A DNA stretch of 64,000 nt from UBA11524 sp963590165 (GCA_963590165.1 CAVANO010000015.1:62001-126000); one strand, 5' to 3'. Numbered from the stretch's first letter, positions 51,445 to 59,639 are shown. Notes: generated by a model not told the origin, from the letters alone. Translations and numbers: made by a program.

Positions 51445-52113
51445 TTACTTAACCTCCTTCGCAACCGGCGCCTTCTTGGCCTTGGGCAGGATCTGACCCT
51501 TGTAGATCCAAACCTTCACGCCCAGACGGCCATAGGTGGTCTTGGCTTCAGCGAAGCCGTAGTCGATGTTGGCGCGCAGGGTCTGCAGCGGGATGGATCC
51601 GTCATGATAGTGCTCGGTACGGGCAATGTCCGCGCCGCCAACACGACCGGAAACACACGTCTTGATACCCTTAACGCCCGGAAGCTTCATCGCGCGCTGC
51701 TGTGCCTGCTTGAGGGCACGGCGGAAGCTGATGCGCTTCTCCAGCTGCTGGGCGATGTTCTCCGCCACCAGCTGTGCATCGGCATCAGGCTGCTTGATCT
51801 CCATGACGTTGATCTGAGCCGGGTGGCCGAGCTGCTGGGTGACTTCGTTCTTCAGCAGTTCGATGGTGGCGCCCTTCGGACCGATGATGATGCCAGGCTT
51901 GCTGGTCTTAATGTTCACGGTCACGTCCTTGGCGGTGCGCTCAATATCGATGCTGCTGATGCCGGCAGCGTAATACTTTTCCTTGATCATCTTGCGGAGC
52001 TTGAAGTCCTCAACCAGGTAATTGGCAAAGTCCTTCTTCTCGGCATACCAGCGGGTGCTCCAGCCGAAGATGACGCCCACGCGAGCTCCGTGGGGATTGA
52101 CTTTCTGACCCAT
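51445..52113 (-). CDS. rpsC: 30S ribosomal protein S3
   Basis: 222 residues. MGQKVNPHGARVGVIFGWST, the KH domain PGIIIGPKGATIELL and C-terminal GAKVWIYKG-like GVKVWIYKGQILP identify S3. KH domain binds rRNA near the mRNA entry channel. Twelve bases after rplV. Confidence 0.97.
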   Translation of the reverse strand: MGQKVNPHGARVGVIFGWSTRWYAEKKDFANYLVEDFKLRKMIKEKYYAAGISSIDIERTAKDVTVNIKTSKPGIIIGPKGATIELLKNEVTQQLGHPAQINVMEIKQPDADAQLVAENIAQQLEKRISFRRALKQAQQRAMKLPGVKGIKTCVSGRVGGADIARTEHYHDGSIPLQTLRANIDYGFAEAKTTYGRLGVKVWIYKGQILPKAKKAPVAKEVK

Positions 52114-52125
52114 GGATAAACCTCC

Positions 52126-52515
52126 TTACGCCTTCTTCTGGTCCAGCACCACGCTGATGTGGCTGGTGCGCTTGAGCATGGGGGACGCGCTGCCGCGGCT
52201 GCGGGCAACGTAGCGCTTGAGCGTCGGGCCGGGATTTGCGTAAACCTCAGCGACGTACAGCTCCTTGCGATCCATGTCCTGATTGTTCACCGCGTTGGCG
52301 ATGGCGCTGTTGAGCACCTTGAGCACAACGGGGGAAGCGGCCTTGGGGGTGTAGGTCAGAATTGCGGCGGCTTCGTCCACATTCTTGCCGCGGATCAGAT
52401 CGACAACGATCTTCACCTTGCGAGGAGAGATGCGAACGTACTTAGCAATTGCCTTCGGGCGCTTGTCGGCATTCTCATGACGAACCAGCGTCTTTTCCTT
52501 CGAACGGGTTGCCAT
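52126..52515 (-). CDS. rplV: 50S ribosomal protein L22
   Basis: 129 residues. AIAKYVRISPRKVKIVVDLI and the tunnel-facing loop near GPTLKRYVARSRGSASPMLK are L22 motifs. Eighteen bases after rpsS. Confidence 0.97.
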   Translation of the reverse strand: MATRSKEKTLVRHENADKRPKAIAKYVRISPRKVKIVVDLIRGKNVDEAAAILTYTPKAASPVVLKVLNSAIANAVNNQDMDRKELYVAEVYANPGPTLKRYVARSRGSASPMLKRTSHISVVLDQKKA

Positions 52516-52533
52516 ATCGTTTCAGCTCCTCTC

Positions 52534-52812
52534 TTACTTGCGGACCGTCGCCTTGTCACCCGCGTGACCCTTGAAGGTGCGGGTAGGCGCGAACTCGCCC
52601 AGCTTGTGACCGACCATGTCCTCCGTCACGTAGACCGGCACGTGCTTGCGGCCGTCATGCACAGCAACAGTATGGCCGACAAATTCCGGGAAAATCGTGG
52701 AGGAACGGGACCAGGTCTTGACCACGTTCTTCTTACCGGACTTGTTCATTTCAACAATGCGCTTCATCAGCGCAGATTCAACATAGGGGCCCTTCTTAAT
52801 AGAGCGGCTCAT
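52534..52812 (-). CDS. rpsS: 30S ribosomal protein S19
   Basis: 92 residues. MSRSIKKGPYVESALMKRI, TWSRSSTIFPEFVGHTVAVH and VGHKLGEFAPTRTFKGHAGD are conserved S19. 33 bases after rplB. Confidence 0.97.
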   Translation of the reverse strand: MSRSIKKGPYVESALMKRIVEMNKSGKKNVVKTWSRSSTIFPEFVGHTVAVHDGRKHVPVYVTEDMVGHKLGEFAPTRTFKGHAGDKATVRK

Positions 52813-52845
52813 TGGTTGGCTGCCTCCTTCCTGTAGGATGCGCGA

Positions 52846-53676
52846 TTACTTGCCAGCGCGCTTCACGATCATCTTGTTGGAGTACTTCTTGTGCTTGCGG
52901 GTCTTCAGGCCCAGAGCGGGCTTGCCCCACGGAGTCACAGGAGCGGGCAGACCAACGGGGCTCTTGCCCTCGCCGCCGCCATGCGGGTGATCGTTCGGGT
53001 TCATGACGACGCCGCGGACGGTCGGACGGACGCCCATATGACGGACGCGGCCAGCCTTGCCCAGGCGGACGTTCTCATGATCGGTGTTGCCGACGGTGCC
53101 GATGGTCGCCTTCGCGTTCAGCGGCAGCTTGCGCATTTCGCCGGAGGGAAGACGGACAGTCGCGAAACCGTTCTCCTTCGCCATCAGCTGAGCGCTCAAA
53201 CCGGCGGAGCGGACGAGCTGACCACCGCGGCCGGGCTTGAGCTCCAAGTTGTGGATCAGCGTGCCGACCGGGATGTTGCCAAGCGGCAGTGCGTTGCCGG
53301 GCTTGATGTCAGCGTTTTCAGAGGAAACGACCGTGTCGCCGACGTTCAGGCCAAGCGGCGCGAGGATGTAGCGCTTCTCGCCGTCAGCGTAGAACAGCAG
53401 AGCGATGAAAGCACTGCGGTTCGGATCGTACTCGACTGCAGCAACCTTCGCCGGGATGTCCAGCTTGTTGCGCTTGAAGTCGATCACGCGGTACTTGATC
53501 TTGTTGCCGCCGCCCTGATGACGGACGGTGATTTTGCCCTGCTTGTTGCGGCCGGCATTCTTCTTGAGGTATTCAACCAGGCTCTTCTCAGGCGCCTTCT
53601 TGGTGATTTCCTCATAGGTCAGAACCGACATAAAGCGCCGGGCGGGCGAAGTCGGCTTGTAAGTACGGATAGCCAT
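52846..53676 (-). CDS. rplB: 50S ribosomal protein L2
   Basis: 276 residues. MAIRTYKPTSPARRFMSVL, RQVGNTDHENV-like GTVGNTDHENVRLGKAGR and the peptidyl-transferase-loop motif VMNPNDHPHGGGEGKSPVG (with the conserved histidine) identify L2. Confidence 0.97.
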   Translation of the reverse strand: MAIRTYKPTSPARRFMSVLTYEEITKKAPEKSLVEYLKKNAGRNKQGKITVRHQGGGNKIKYRVIDFKRNKLDIPAKVAAVEYDPNRSAFIALLFYADGEKRYILAPLGLNVGDTVVSSENADIKPGNALPLGNIPVGTLIHNLELKPGRGGQLVRSAGLSAQLMAKENGFATVRLPSGEMRKLPLNAKATIGTVGNTDHENVRLGKAGRVRHMGVRPTVRGVVMNPNDHPHGGGEGKSPVGLPAPVTPWGKPALGLKTRKHKKYSNKMIVKRAGK

Positions 53677-53695
53677 GTTTCTTGTCCTCCCTGCT

Positions 53696-54001
53696 TTACT
53701 CGCCCATGCCTTCGAAGAACTTAATCGGCTTAGAGTCCTTCTTCAGCTGAACATAGGCTTTCTTGACTTCCGGGGTGCGGCCCTCGGTGCGACCCTGGCG
53801 CTTGATTTTGCCCATCGTGCGCAGGGTGTTGACCTTTTCGACCTTCACGCCGTCCTCAGCGAAAACAGCTTCGACAGCCTGCTTGATTTCCGTCTTGGTT
53901 GCATGGACATCAACTTCGAAGACATACTTCTTATCGGCCATGCTGTTGTACGCCTTTTCGGTCAGCACCGGGCGGATGATTACGTCATGCACGGACTTCA
54001 T
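53696..54001 (-). CDS. rplW: 50S ribosomal protein L23
   Basis: 101 residues. VHDVIIRPVLTEKAYNSMAD and VFEVDVHATKTEIKQAVEAV are typical; L23 sits at the tunnel exit and docks trigger factor and SRP. Its ATG shares one base with the rplD stop (TAATG). Confidence 0.97.
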   Translation of the reverse strand: MKSVHDVIIRPVLTEKAYNSMADKKYVFEVDVHATKTEIKQAVEAVFAEDGVKVEKVNTLRTMGKIKRQGRTEGRTPEVKKAYVQLKKDSKPIKFFEGMGE

Positions 54002-54624
54002 TATGCGTACACCTCCTCAACAGAAGCGACGGCAGCCTTGGTCAGGACGACCTTGCCGGCGTTCAGGATATCGTAGACATTCAGGGTGTTGACGTAGGTG
54101 GTCTTTGCCTGCGGCAGGTTAGCCGTCGCGCGAACCACGTTCTCGTCCTTCTCAGGCAGCACAACCAGCGCCTTCTTCTCAGCACCGATCTGCTTGAGCA
54201 CCTTGTCCATCAGCTTCGTCTTGCCTTCCGCAAGGGTCAGCTCGTCGAGCACGATGATGTCGCCATCGTTGAGCTTGGAGGTCATCGCGCTCTTGAAAGC
54301 GAGGCGGCGAACCTTCTTCGGCACAGCGATCACATAATCGCGGGGCTTCGGCGCGAACACAACGCCGCCGTGACGGAACTGCGGAGCGCGGTTGCCATGA
54401 TGGCGAGCATTGCCGGTGCCCTTCTGACGGTAGATCTTGCGACCGCCGCCACGGACCTCGGTGCGGGTCTTGGCACTCTGCGTGCCCTGGCGCTGAGCGG
54501 CCAGATAGGAACGGACGACCAGATGCATAGCGGCGACATTAACGTCGGACGCGAAGATCGCATCGCTCAGTTCAATCTCGCCAATGGCCGTGCCTTCCAT
54601 ATTGTAAAGAGCAGTCTTAGCCAT
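54001..54624 (-). CDS. rplD: 50S ribosomal protein L4
   Basis: 207 residues. TRTEVRGGGRKIYRQKGTGN and HGNRAPQFRHGGVVFAPKPR are the L4 loop signatures. In many bacteria L4 regulates the S10 operon through its leader; the leader here holds a long hairpin (55713-55751). Confidence 0.97.
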   Translation of the reverse strand: MAKTALYNMEGTAIGEIELSDAIFASDVNVAAMHLVVRSYLAAQRQGTQSAKTRTEVRGGGRKIYRQKGTGNARHHGNRAPQFRHGGVVFAPKPRDYVIAVPKKVRRLAFKSAMTSKLNDGDIIVLDELTLAEGKTKLMDKVLKQIGAEKKALVVLPEKDENVVRATANLPQAKTTYVNTLNVYDILNAGKVVLTKAAVASVEEVYA

Positions 54625-54645
54625 TGTTCAATCCTCCTCGCGGCA

Positions 54646-55284
54646 TCACTTGACCGTGTCGCGGATCACAAGCACACCCTCGTTGGCACCCGGGACAGCG
54701 CCCTTGACCAGCAGCAGGTCGCGCTCTGCATCCACAGACACGACTTCCAGGTTCTGAACAGTCACACGATCCACGCCGTAATGGCCGCCCATGTGCTTGT
54801 TCTTGAACACGCGGGAAGGATCGGAGTTTGCGGACATGGAGCCGACGCCGCGGTGATACTTAGAGCCGTGCGCCATGGGGCCGGTGTGCTGATTCCAGCG
54901 GGCAACCGGACCGGCGAATCCGTGGCCCTTGGAGGTGCCGGTCACGTCGATCTTATCGCCAGCGGCGAACTGGTCGACCTTCAGCACGTCATTGACCTTG
55001 TAACCGGAGCAGTCATCAAAGCGGAACTCGCGCAGCACGCGCTTGGCCTCGACGCCAGCCTTCTTGTAGTGACCCTGAACCGGCTTGCTGAGCAGCTTCT
55101 CAGCGCGCTTCTCGGTCAGCTCGCCAAAGCCGACCTGGACAGCGTTGTAACCGTCAGACTCGACTGTCTTGGTCTGCACAACCGTGCAGGGGCCGGCCTT
55201 GATCACAGTGACCGGAACAAGACGGCCATCTTCGGTGAAGATCTGCGTCATGCCGATCTTCTTACCCACGATCGCTTTCTTCAT
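54646..55284 (-). CDS. rplC: 50S ribosomal protein L3
   Basis: 212 residues. MKKAIVGKKIGMTQIFTEDG, TGTSKGHGFAGPVARW and GSMSANSDPSRVFKNKHMGG identify L3. Seventeen bases after rpsJ. Confidence 0.97.
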   Translation of the reverse strand: MKKAIVGKKIGMTQIFTEDGRLVPVTVIKAGPCTVVQTKTVESDGYNAVQVGFGELTEKRAEKLLSKPVQGHYKKAGVEAKRVLREFRFDDCSGYKVNDVLKVDQFAAGDKIDVTGTSKGHGFAGPVARWNQHTGPMAHGSKYHRGVGSMSANSDPSRVFKNKHMGGHYGVDRVTVQNLEVVSVDAERDLLLVKGAVPGANEGVLVIRDTVK

Positions 55285-55301
55285 TGTTTCGTCCTCCTGC
55301 C

Positions 55302-55610
55302 TTACAGCTTCATTTCGATTTCGACACCAGCAGGAAGTTCAAGCTTCGACATGGCGTCCACGGTCTTGGCGCTGGCGTTCATGATGTCGATCAGGCGCTT
55401 ATGGGTGCGGCGCTCGAACTGCTCGCGGCTGTCCTTGTACTTGTGGGTAGCGCGCAGGATGGTCACGATTTCCTTCTCCGTGGGGAGCGGAATCGGGCCC
55501 GACACGCGGGCGCCGGTGCGCTTGGCAGTCTCGACAATCCGTTCTGCGGACTGATCGATCAGGGTGTGCTCATAGCTCTTGAGCTTGATGCGGATTTTCT
55601 GGGTGGCCAT
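55302..55610 (-). CDS. rpsJ: 30S ribosomal protein S10
   Basis: 102 residues. IRIKLKSYEHTLIDQSAERI, GPIPLPTEKEIVTILRATHK and FERRTHKRLIDIMNASAKTV identify S10 (NusE), which also takes part in transcription antitermination. First gene of the S10 operon; AGGAGG upstream. Confidence 0.97.
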   Translation of the reverse strand: MATQKIRIKLKSYEHTLIDQSAERIVETAKRTGARVSGPIPLPTEKEIVTILRATHKYKDSREQFERRTHKRLIDIMNASAKTVDAMSKLELPAGVEIEMKL

Positions 55611-55619
55611 TGATTTACC

Positions 55620-55770
55620 TCCTAATGTCGTCTCGTTGGCGCCGTCCGGCTTCCACTGCAGGTGCGGTCGCCGCTGCGCTTCGAGTCCGTCGCCCGATTG
55701 ACGGGCTGGTCCGCGCTAATTACCCGCCATGGCCTGGCGGCAACTTAGCGCATCATCCCTATACAGACAA
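55620..55770 (-). promoter_or_regulatory. Transcribed leader of the S10 operon with a long hairpin
   Basis: About 150 bases separate the promoter from rpsJ. At 55713-55751 GCGCTAA ... CCGCCA pairs with TGGCGG ... TTAGCGC as a long interrupted stem, and a smaller CCCG/CGGG stem follows (55690-55710). Such leaders often carry ribosomal-protein (commonly L4) control; the controlling protein is not shown by sequence. Confidence 0.6.
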
Positions 55771-55777
55771 CACTCTG

Positions 55778-55806
55778 ATTATAGCAGATATGCATCAAAT
55801 AATCAA
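55778..55806 (-). promoter_or_regulatory. Sigma-A promoter of the S10-spc operon
   Basis: On the minus strand: -35 TTGATT (55801-55806), 17-base spacer, -10 TATAAT (55778-55783). Confidence 0.85.
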
Positions 55807-56071
55807 GGGGTCTCAGCACCTTTTTTGAGAAAATTTCCGGCTTTTTTTGATTTTGCGATTCGCAAACCTCCCTTTTTTCGCGGATTTGCAATCTTTGCAC
55901 CTGTACACGCCTCCCTGTGTGTCCTTAATTTGGTCTTTCCCTTCTCTTTCGACAGGTTGATTTCGTGATTCCGCTTTTTGCAATCTGCAGTTCGTTGATT
56001 TTCCTGTTATTGCAAGCAAATTTGTGAATACCGCACCGTGTGTGTCTATGATTGACGGACTTCTGCTGCAA
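55807..56071. other. AT-rich intergenic sequence, no gene recognised
   Basis: Upstream of the S10 promoter. It contains several loosely similar stretches (variants of ATTTGCAATC/TTTGCAATCT and GTGTGTGTC/CTGTGTGTCC). No convincing ribosome binding site, tRNA or hairpin terminator for the plus strand was seen. tuf, fus and rpsL, often upstream of rpsJ, are absent. Confidence 0.5.
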
Positions 56072-56104
56072 GAAAAAAGGCATCCGGCGCTTTGCCGAAT
56101 GCCC
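56072..56104 (-). terminator. Terminator of the 56112-59239 operon
   Basis: On the minus strand GGCATTCGGC pairs with GCCGGATGCC around a 5-base loop, then six T, within 10 bases of the stop of the last gene. Confidence 0.9.
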
Positions 56105-56111
56105 TCGTCGT

Positions 56112-56567
56112 TTATGGAATTCGCGCGTAAAATCCGCCTGCTTCTCCCTGATACACGCCGAGCGTACCGTCTTCGTCCAGATCAATGTGATAGCGAGCGT
56201 ACAGTCCGTCGTCATTATTGCCGATCAGCAAATCGTGTGCATAACCGTTTGTGCCGCCGATGACCTGCCATGTCCATTCTTCTGACAGCACTGCCTCTTC
56301 CGGAATGCCAGCTGTCAGATTATTCACGGATTCTGCTGCTTCCTCCGGCAGCGATGCAAATTGCAGGGTACCGTTTTCATGCAGGATGAACGCAGTTCCC
56401 ATCAGCTCGCCGCCGCCCGTGAAGCCCCAAGTGCCGCAAAGCGATGATGCCGTTGCAGCATCGGCCGTCATGTCAAGCAGCAGATCCTTCAGCGGAACAA
56501 ATCCTTGAATGGCAGTGCCGTCAGCCGTATGAGCATCACGTTTCCTCCTAAAAAAGCAATCTCCCAT
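56112..56567 (-). CDS. Hypothetical protein, possibly a truncated or frameshifted gene
   Basis: The frame runs 151 residues to the terminator, but its start is doubtful. ATG 56567 has no ribosome binding site; the good site AGGAGG at about 56545 precedes GTGATG in a different frame that stops after about 16 codons. The body (CGTWGFTGGGELMGTAFILHENG ... WTWQVIGGTNGYAHDLLIGNN) looks like a secreted beta-rich domain, without a signal peptide in this frame. It may be the 3' remnant of a longer exported protein. It follows the PII-like gene by 43 bases. Not recognised. Confidence 0.4.
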   Translation of the reverse strand: MGDCFFRRKRDAHTADGTAIQGFVPLKDLLLDMTADAATASSLCGTWGFTGGGELMGTAFILHENGTLQFASLPEEAAESVNNLTAGIPEEAVLSEEWTWQVIGGTNGYAHDLLIGNNDDGLYARYHIDLDEDGTLGVYQGEAGGFYARIP

Positions 56568-56610
56568 TCAACGATTGAAAGAGTGCTTTTCTTCCCGTTT
56601 GCAAATCGTT

Positions 56611-57279
56611 TTACAGCTTAATCATCGCTTCGACCGGAAGCGCGCAGACGACTGTCTGTGCCTTGCTGTTCAGACCGTGCTCAGCGTTGATGGCATTCAT
56701 AATCGGCGCGCGGAGAGAGGTCGGAACGACAATGACCACAATCTCGCGGTTTTCCTCCAGCTCGATGCTGTACGTCTGCTCCAGCTCCTCCAGGCCTGCC
56801 ATGCGCGCCCTGATGATGGTGCCGCCGCGCGCGCCGTTGGCCTTGGCGGTTGCCATGATGTCACTGGTATAGCCGCGGCCGCAGATGGCGAGAATCATGC
56901 TATTCTCCGTACGTTCCATCGTATGCTCTCCTCTCAATTCAGCTTTGACCTGCTCCTCCTGATAGGCGGCAAGGTTCGCAACCAGGTTGTTGATCCCCGA
57001 CAGCGGCAGGGATACTACAATGCCGGCAGCGTCAATGCTTCCGCGCAGGTCATTGTTCAGTGCCTGCAGCAGCCATGAAATCGTGTTTTCCGTGCCGAAG
57101 CTGAACACAACGTCCTTCTCAGTAGAGTCGAGGTTCAGGATGTCCATGATTTCGGATGTCGCCGTGCCTCGCCCCGAGCATTGAATATGGAAGGAAACCT
57201 GATACTCCCCGTAGACCTTCTGGATGTTGGCACCCTGTCCGCGCTTGACAATGGAGAGAAGCACATTCATTCTTTTCAT
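56611..57279 (-). CDS. Tandem PII-like signalling protein
   Basis: The 222-residue protein repeats a ferredoxin-like PII fold twice. Domain 1 (about 1-105) begins MNVLLSIVKRGQGANIQKVY; domain 2 (about 119-222) has MILAICGRGYTSDIMATAKA, GARGGTIIRARM, EENREIVVIVVPT and a closing VCALPVEAMIKL, the GlnB/GlnK layout, with GARGG resembling the PII nucleotide-binding B-loop region. Domain 1 lacks that glycine cluster. The T-loop tyrosine of classical GlnB is not evident. PII proteins bind ATP/ADP and 2-oxoglutarate-like ligands and gate partner channels; the gene starts 14 bases after the DUF1538 gene, the likely partner. Confidence 0.8.
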   Translation of the reverse strand: MKRMNVLLSIVKRGQGANIQKVYGEYQVSFHIQCSGRGTATSEIMDILNLDSTEKDVVFSFGTENTISWLLQALNNDLRGSIDAAGIVVSLPLSGINNLVANLAAYQEEQVKAELRGEHTMERTENSMILAICGRGYTSDIMATAKANGARGGTIIRARMAGLEELEQTYSIELEENREIVVIVVPTSLRAPIMNAINAEHGLNSKAQTVVCALPVEAMIKL

Positions 57280-57293
57280 CTGTCATTCCTCCA

Positions 57294-58814
57294 TTAATCG
57301 AAGTAGACGACCGTGTCTTCCACCTGCTCCAAGCGTGTATGCAGGCGGCGGCGTGCAATCTGATGGCGCAGCACAGCCGACAGACCCATGATCTGAATCG
57401 TGACAAGCGGTGTCATGGCGACCATGGCAACGATGCCGAACGCGTCCGTCATCATGTTGCCGCCAAGCGCCCGGCATGCGCCCTGCGCGAAAGGCAGCAG
57501 GAATGTCGCAGTCATCGGACCGCTGGCAACGCCGCCGGAGTCGAATGCGATACCGGTGAAGATGCTCGGCACAAAGAACGTCAGTCCCAGCGCAATGGCG
57601 TAGCCCGGAATGAGCAGCCAGAAGATGTTCAGCCCCGTCAGCACGCGCAGCATCGCCAGCCCGACAGACACGCACACGCCAATGGACAGTGCCGTGCCCA
57701 TAGCCTTATGCGAAATAGCGCCGTTGGAGACTTCTTCGACCTGCCTGTTGAGCACCGCGACTGCAGGCTCCGCCTTGACAATGAAGAAGCCGATAATCAT
57801 GCCAATCGGGACGAGCAGCCAGCTGCTTTCGCTCGAGGCAATTGCTGCACCGATAACCTGACCAGCCGGCATGAAGCCAACATTTACACCGCAGAGGAAC
57901 AGCACCAGCCCGATGTACGTGTACACAAAACCGGGACCAACCTTCAGCAGATCGCTGCCCTTGAAGTGGCGCGTGATGATCTGGAAGATGGCAAACAGCC
58001 CGACGATGGGCAGCAGGGCGATGGCAACCTCGGAGAAGTAACTCGGAAACGCATCGCGGAAATACGTGGCCGCCTCGGCGCTTGTCGAAATCGCCGGGAT
58101 GACCGTTTCGGTCACCTCCGCCGATTCGGGCTGATAAATGATGCCCAGCAGCAGCACAGAAAGAATCGGTCCGACGGAGCACAGCGCGACAAGACCAAAG
58201 CTGTCGCTCGCGGAGTTCTTGTCCGTGCGGCTCGATGCAATACCGACACCAAGCGCCATGATGAACGGCACGGTAATCGGTCCCGTCGTCACGCCGCCGG
58301 AATCGAACGATACGGCGATAAAGTTGCCCGGTGCAATGAACGCAAGCGCAAATACAATAAAGTAAAAGATGAGCAGCAGCCGGCGGAGCGGAATCGCCAT
58401 GCGGATTCGCTGCGCCGCGATGACGAGGAAGATCCCTACGCCTGCCGCAACCGTCCAGATGAGCACGCGTGAGTTGATTGCAGGCACCTGCTCGGCAAGC
58501 ACCTGCAAATCAGGCTCGGCAATCGTGGTCAGCATGCCCAGCACAAGGAAGACGATGCCGGACAGCCAGACGGATTTGTGATTGCTCAGCACCTCGCCGA
58601 CGCCCTCGCCCAGCGGCGTCATGCACATATCAACGCCCGTTGTGAACAGACCCATGCCGACAATCAGCAGCACCGCACCGAACAGGAACAGCACCAGCGT
58701 GCCCGGCTCAAGCGGCGCAATCGTTACAGACAGAATGAACACAATGACCGTAATCGGCAGCACCGCCGCAAGTGATTCGTTTGTTTTTTCCTGCAGTTTT
58801 TTAACCAGATGCAA
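57294..58814 (-). CDS. DUF1538-family polytopic membrane protein, putative transporter
   Basis: The 506-residue protein has about 12-14 hydrophobic helices. It starts with TTG (58814) because AAAGGAG lies 8 bases upstream. Two halves repeat the same motifs: FDSGGVTTGPITVPF at about 170-184 followed by SDSFGLVALCSVGP, and FDSGGVASGPMTATF at about 424-438 followed by TDAFGIVAMVAMTP. This inverted or duplicated pore-like layout, with conserved Asp/Ser/Gly in each half, matches DUF1538, for which I know no established substrate. Linked to a PII-like gene, it is probably a regulated transporter or channel. Confidence 0.8.
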   Translation of the reverse strand: MHLVKKLQEKTNESLAAVLPITVIVFILSVTIAPLEPGTLVLFLFGAVLLIVGMGLFTTGVDMCMTPLGEGVGEVLSNHKSVWLSGIVFLVLGMLTTIAEPDLQVLAEQVPAINSRVLIWTVAAGVGIFLVIAAQRIRMAIPLRRLLLIFYFIVFALAFIAPGNFIAVSFDSGGVTTGPITVPFIMALGVGIASSRTDKNSASDSFGLVALCSVGPILSVLLLGIIYQPESAEVTETVIPAISTSAEAATYFRDAFPSYFSEVAIALLPIVGLFAIFQIITRHFKGSDLLKVGPGFVYTYIGLVLFLCGVNVGFMPAGQVIGAAIASSESSWLLVPIGMIIGFFIVKAEPAVAVLNRQVEEVSNGAISHKAMGTALSIGVCVSVGLAMLRVLTGLNIFWLLIPGYAIALGLTFFVPSIFTGIAFDSGGVASGPMTATFLLPFAQGACRALGGNMMTDAFGIVAMVAMTPLVTIQIMGLSAVLRHQIARRRLHTRLEQVEDTVVYFD

Positions 58815-58843
58815 TGGGCAGACTCCTTTCTCGCAGAAAAGCG

Positions 58844-59239
58844 TCAGTCAAGCACAATTTTCTCCGGCGCATGCGTGAACGATGAGAACACCGCCACCGC
58901 ATTTTTGAAATAGAACACTTCGGTATTGCCGTCGTTCTCGTCATACATCTTCCGCAGCGACGGATACGCATCCAGCATGGACTTGCGCGCTTCTACGCGG
59001 TCATCCTCAATCAGCTCGCCCGACAGCCGCAGCCATTCGCCGTCCATAAATGCACAAATTTCCGCTTTCGGATTTGCATGCAGCTGCTTCGAAACGTCCT
59101 TCACCTTGCCAGTCTGGATATACAGCTTGCCCTCAAACACATGTGCCGTGCCGAAGGGACGCACGCGCGGCTGGTCGCCGTCAACGGTCGCCAGATAATA
59201 CGTGCCCGCCTTCTTCAGGAATTCCACAACTCGTTCCAC
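58844..59239 (-). CDS. Pyridoxamine 5'-phosphate oxidase-like flavoprotein
   Basis: 131 residues from a GTG at 59239 with AGGAGG 8 bases upstream. The split-barrel fold shows in YYLATVDGDQPRVRPFGTAH (phosphate/FMN contact), KLYIQTGKVKDVSKQLHANP and ICAFMDGEWLRLSGELIEDD. Relatives bind FMN or F420 and act as small reductases; the substrate is unknown. It precedes the DUF1538 gene by 29 bases, under the promoter at 59293, so all three genes are likely cotranscribed. Confidence 0.88.
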   Translation of the reverse strand: MERVVEFLKKAGTYYLATVDGDQPRVRPFGTAHVFEGKLYIQTGKVKDVSKQLHANPKAEICAFMDGEWLRLSGELIEDDRVEARKSMLDAYPSLRKMYDENDGNTEVFYFKNAVAVFSSFTHAPEKIVLD

Positions 59240-59292
59240 AGATAATTCCTCCTAACTGATGGATGGACGACCCATCCGATTTGGCATACCAT

Positions 59293-59322
59293 ATTATACA
59301 ACATTTAAAATACACCGGTCAA
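59293..59322 (-). promoter_or_regulatory. Promoter of the flavoprotein-DUF1538-PII operon
   Basis: On the minus strand: -35 TTGACC (59317-59322), 18-base spacer, consensus -10 TATAAT (59293-59298). A GGATGG-ACGAC-CCATCC inverted repeat sits downstream at about 59261-59277 and might be an operator. Confidence 0.82.
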
Positions 59323-59400
59323 GGGATAAAATACCAAATTATAATGCTCTTTTCATGGGCAACGTACTTTTTATAGACCCGTCACATTTTCTTCATGCTG

Positions 59401-59428
59401 AGAACATACTCAAACGATATCATGTTCT
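59401..59428. repeat. Inverted repeat upstream of the small gene
   Basis: AGAACAT and ATGTTCT, perfect 7-base arms, 14 bases apart. Half-sites look LexA-like but the spacing does not fit a LexA box (4 bases). No T-run follows, so not a terminator. Confidence 0.5.
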
Positions 59429-59495
59429 TGACAGGCAGAAACAGCCGCTGATGGTGCGGCAAACGAAATGACGCAGCCGGAAAGGAGACGTTATC

Positions 59496-59639
59496 ATGAA
59501 GCTGATTTGGGAACCAATGGTGGTCGCAGCCATGTTGATTGAATCAATGCCGGAAACGCAGAGCAGCCGCGATGGGGATGATGATCGCAGCGCTGACAAC
59601 GTCAAGGAAGATTCCGATGCACAGGTGGCTGCATCGTAA
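59496..59639 (+). CDS. Small protein of 47 residues, unknown
   Basis: A short frame with AAAGGAGA 8-9 bases before its ATG. Product begins MKLIWEPMVVAAMLIES and continues with a very acidic, serine-rich, cysteine-free tail (MPETQSSRDGDDDRSADN, then VKEDSDAQVAAS). The hydrophobic N-terminal stretch is too short for a membrane helix. The leader-like start and polar tail recall some small secreted or modified peptides, but no maturation gene is nearby. No promoter was clear. Directly followed by the first copy of a duplicated intergenic repeat. Confidence 0.5.
   Translation: MKLIWEPMVVAAMLIESMPETQSSRDGDDDRSADNVKEDSDAQVAAS

Noticed and set aside
59401..59428. LexA-type operator
   Set aside because: Half-sites are too far apart; it remains only an inverted repeat.
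59259..59471. 70-residue plus-strand frame upstream of the small gene
   Set aside because: It overlaps the divergent promoter and has no ribosome binding site.
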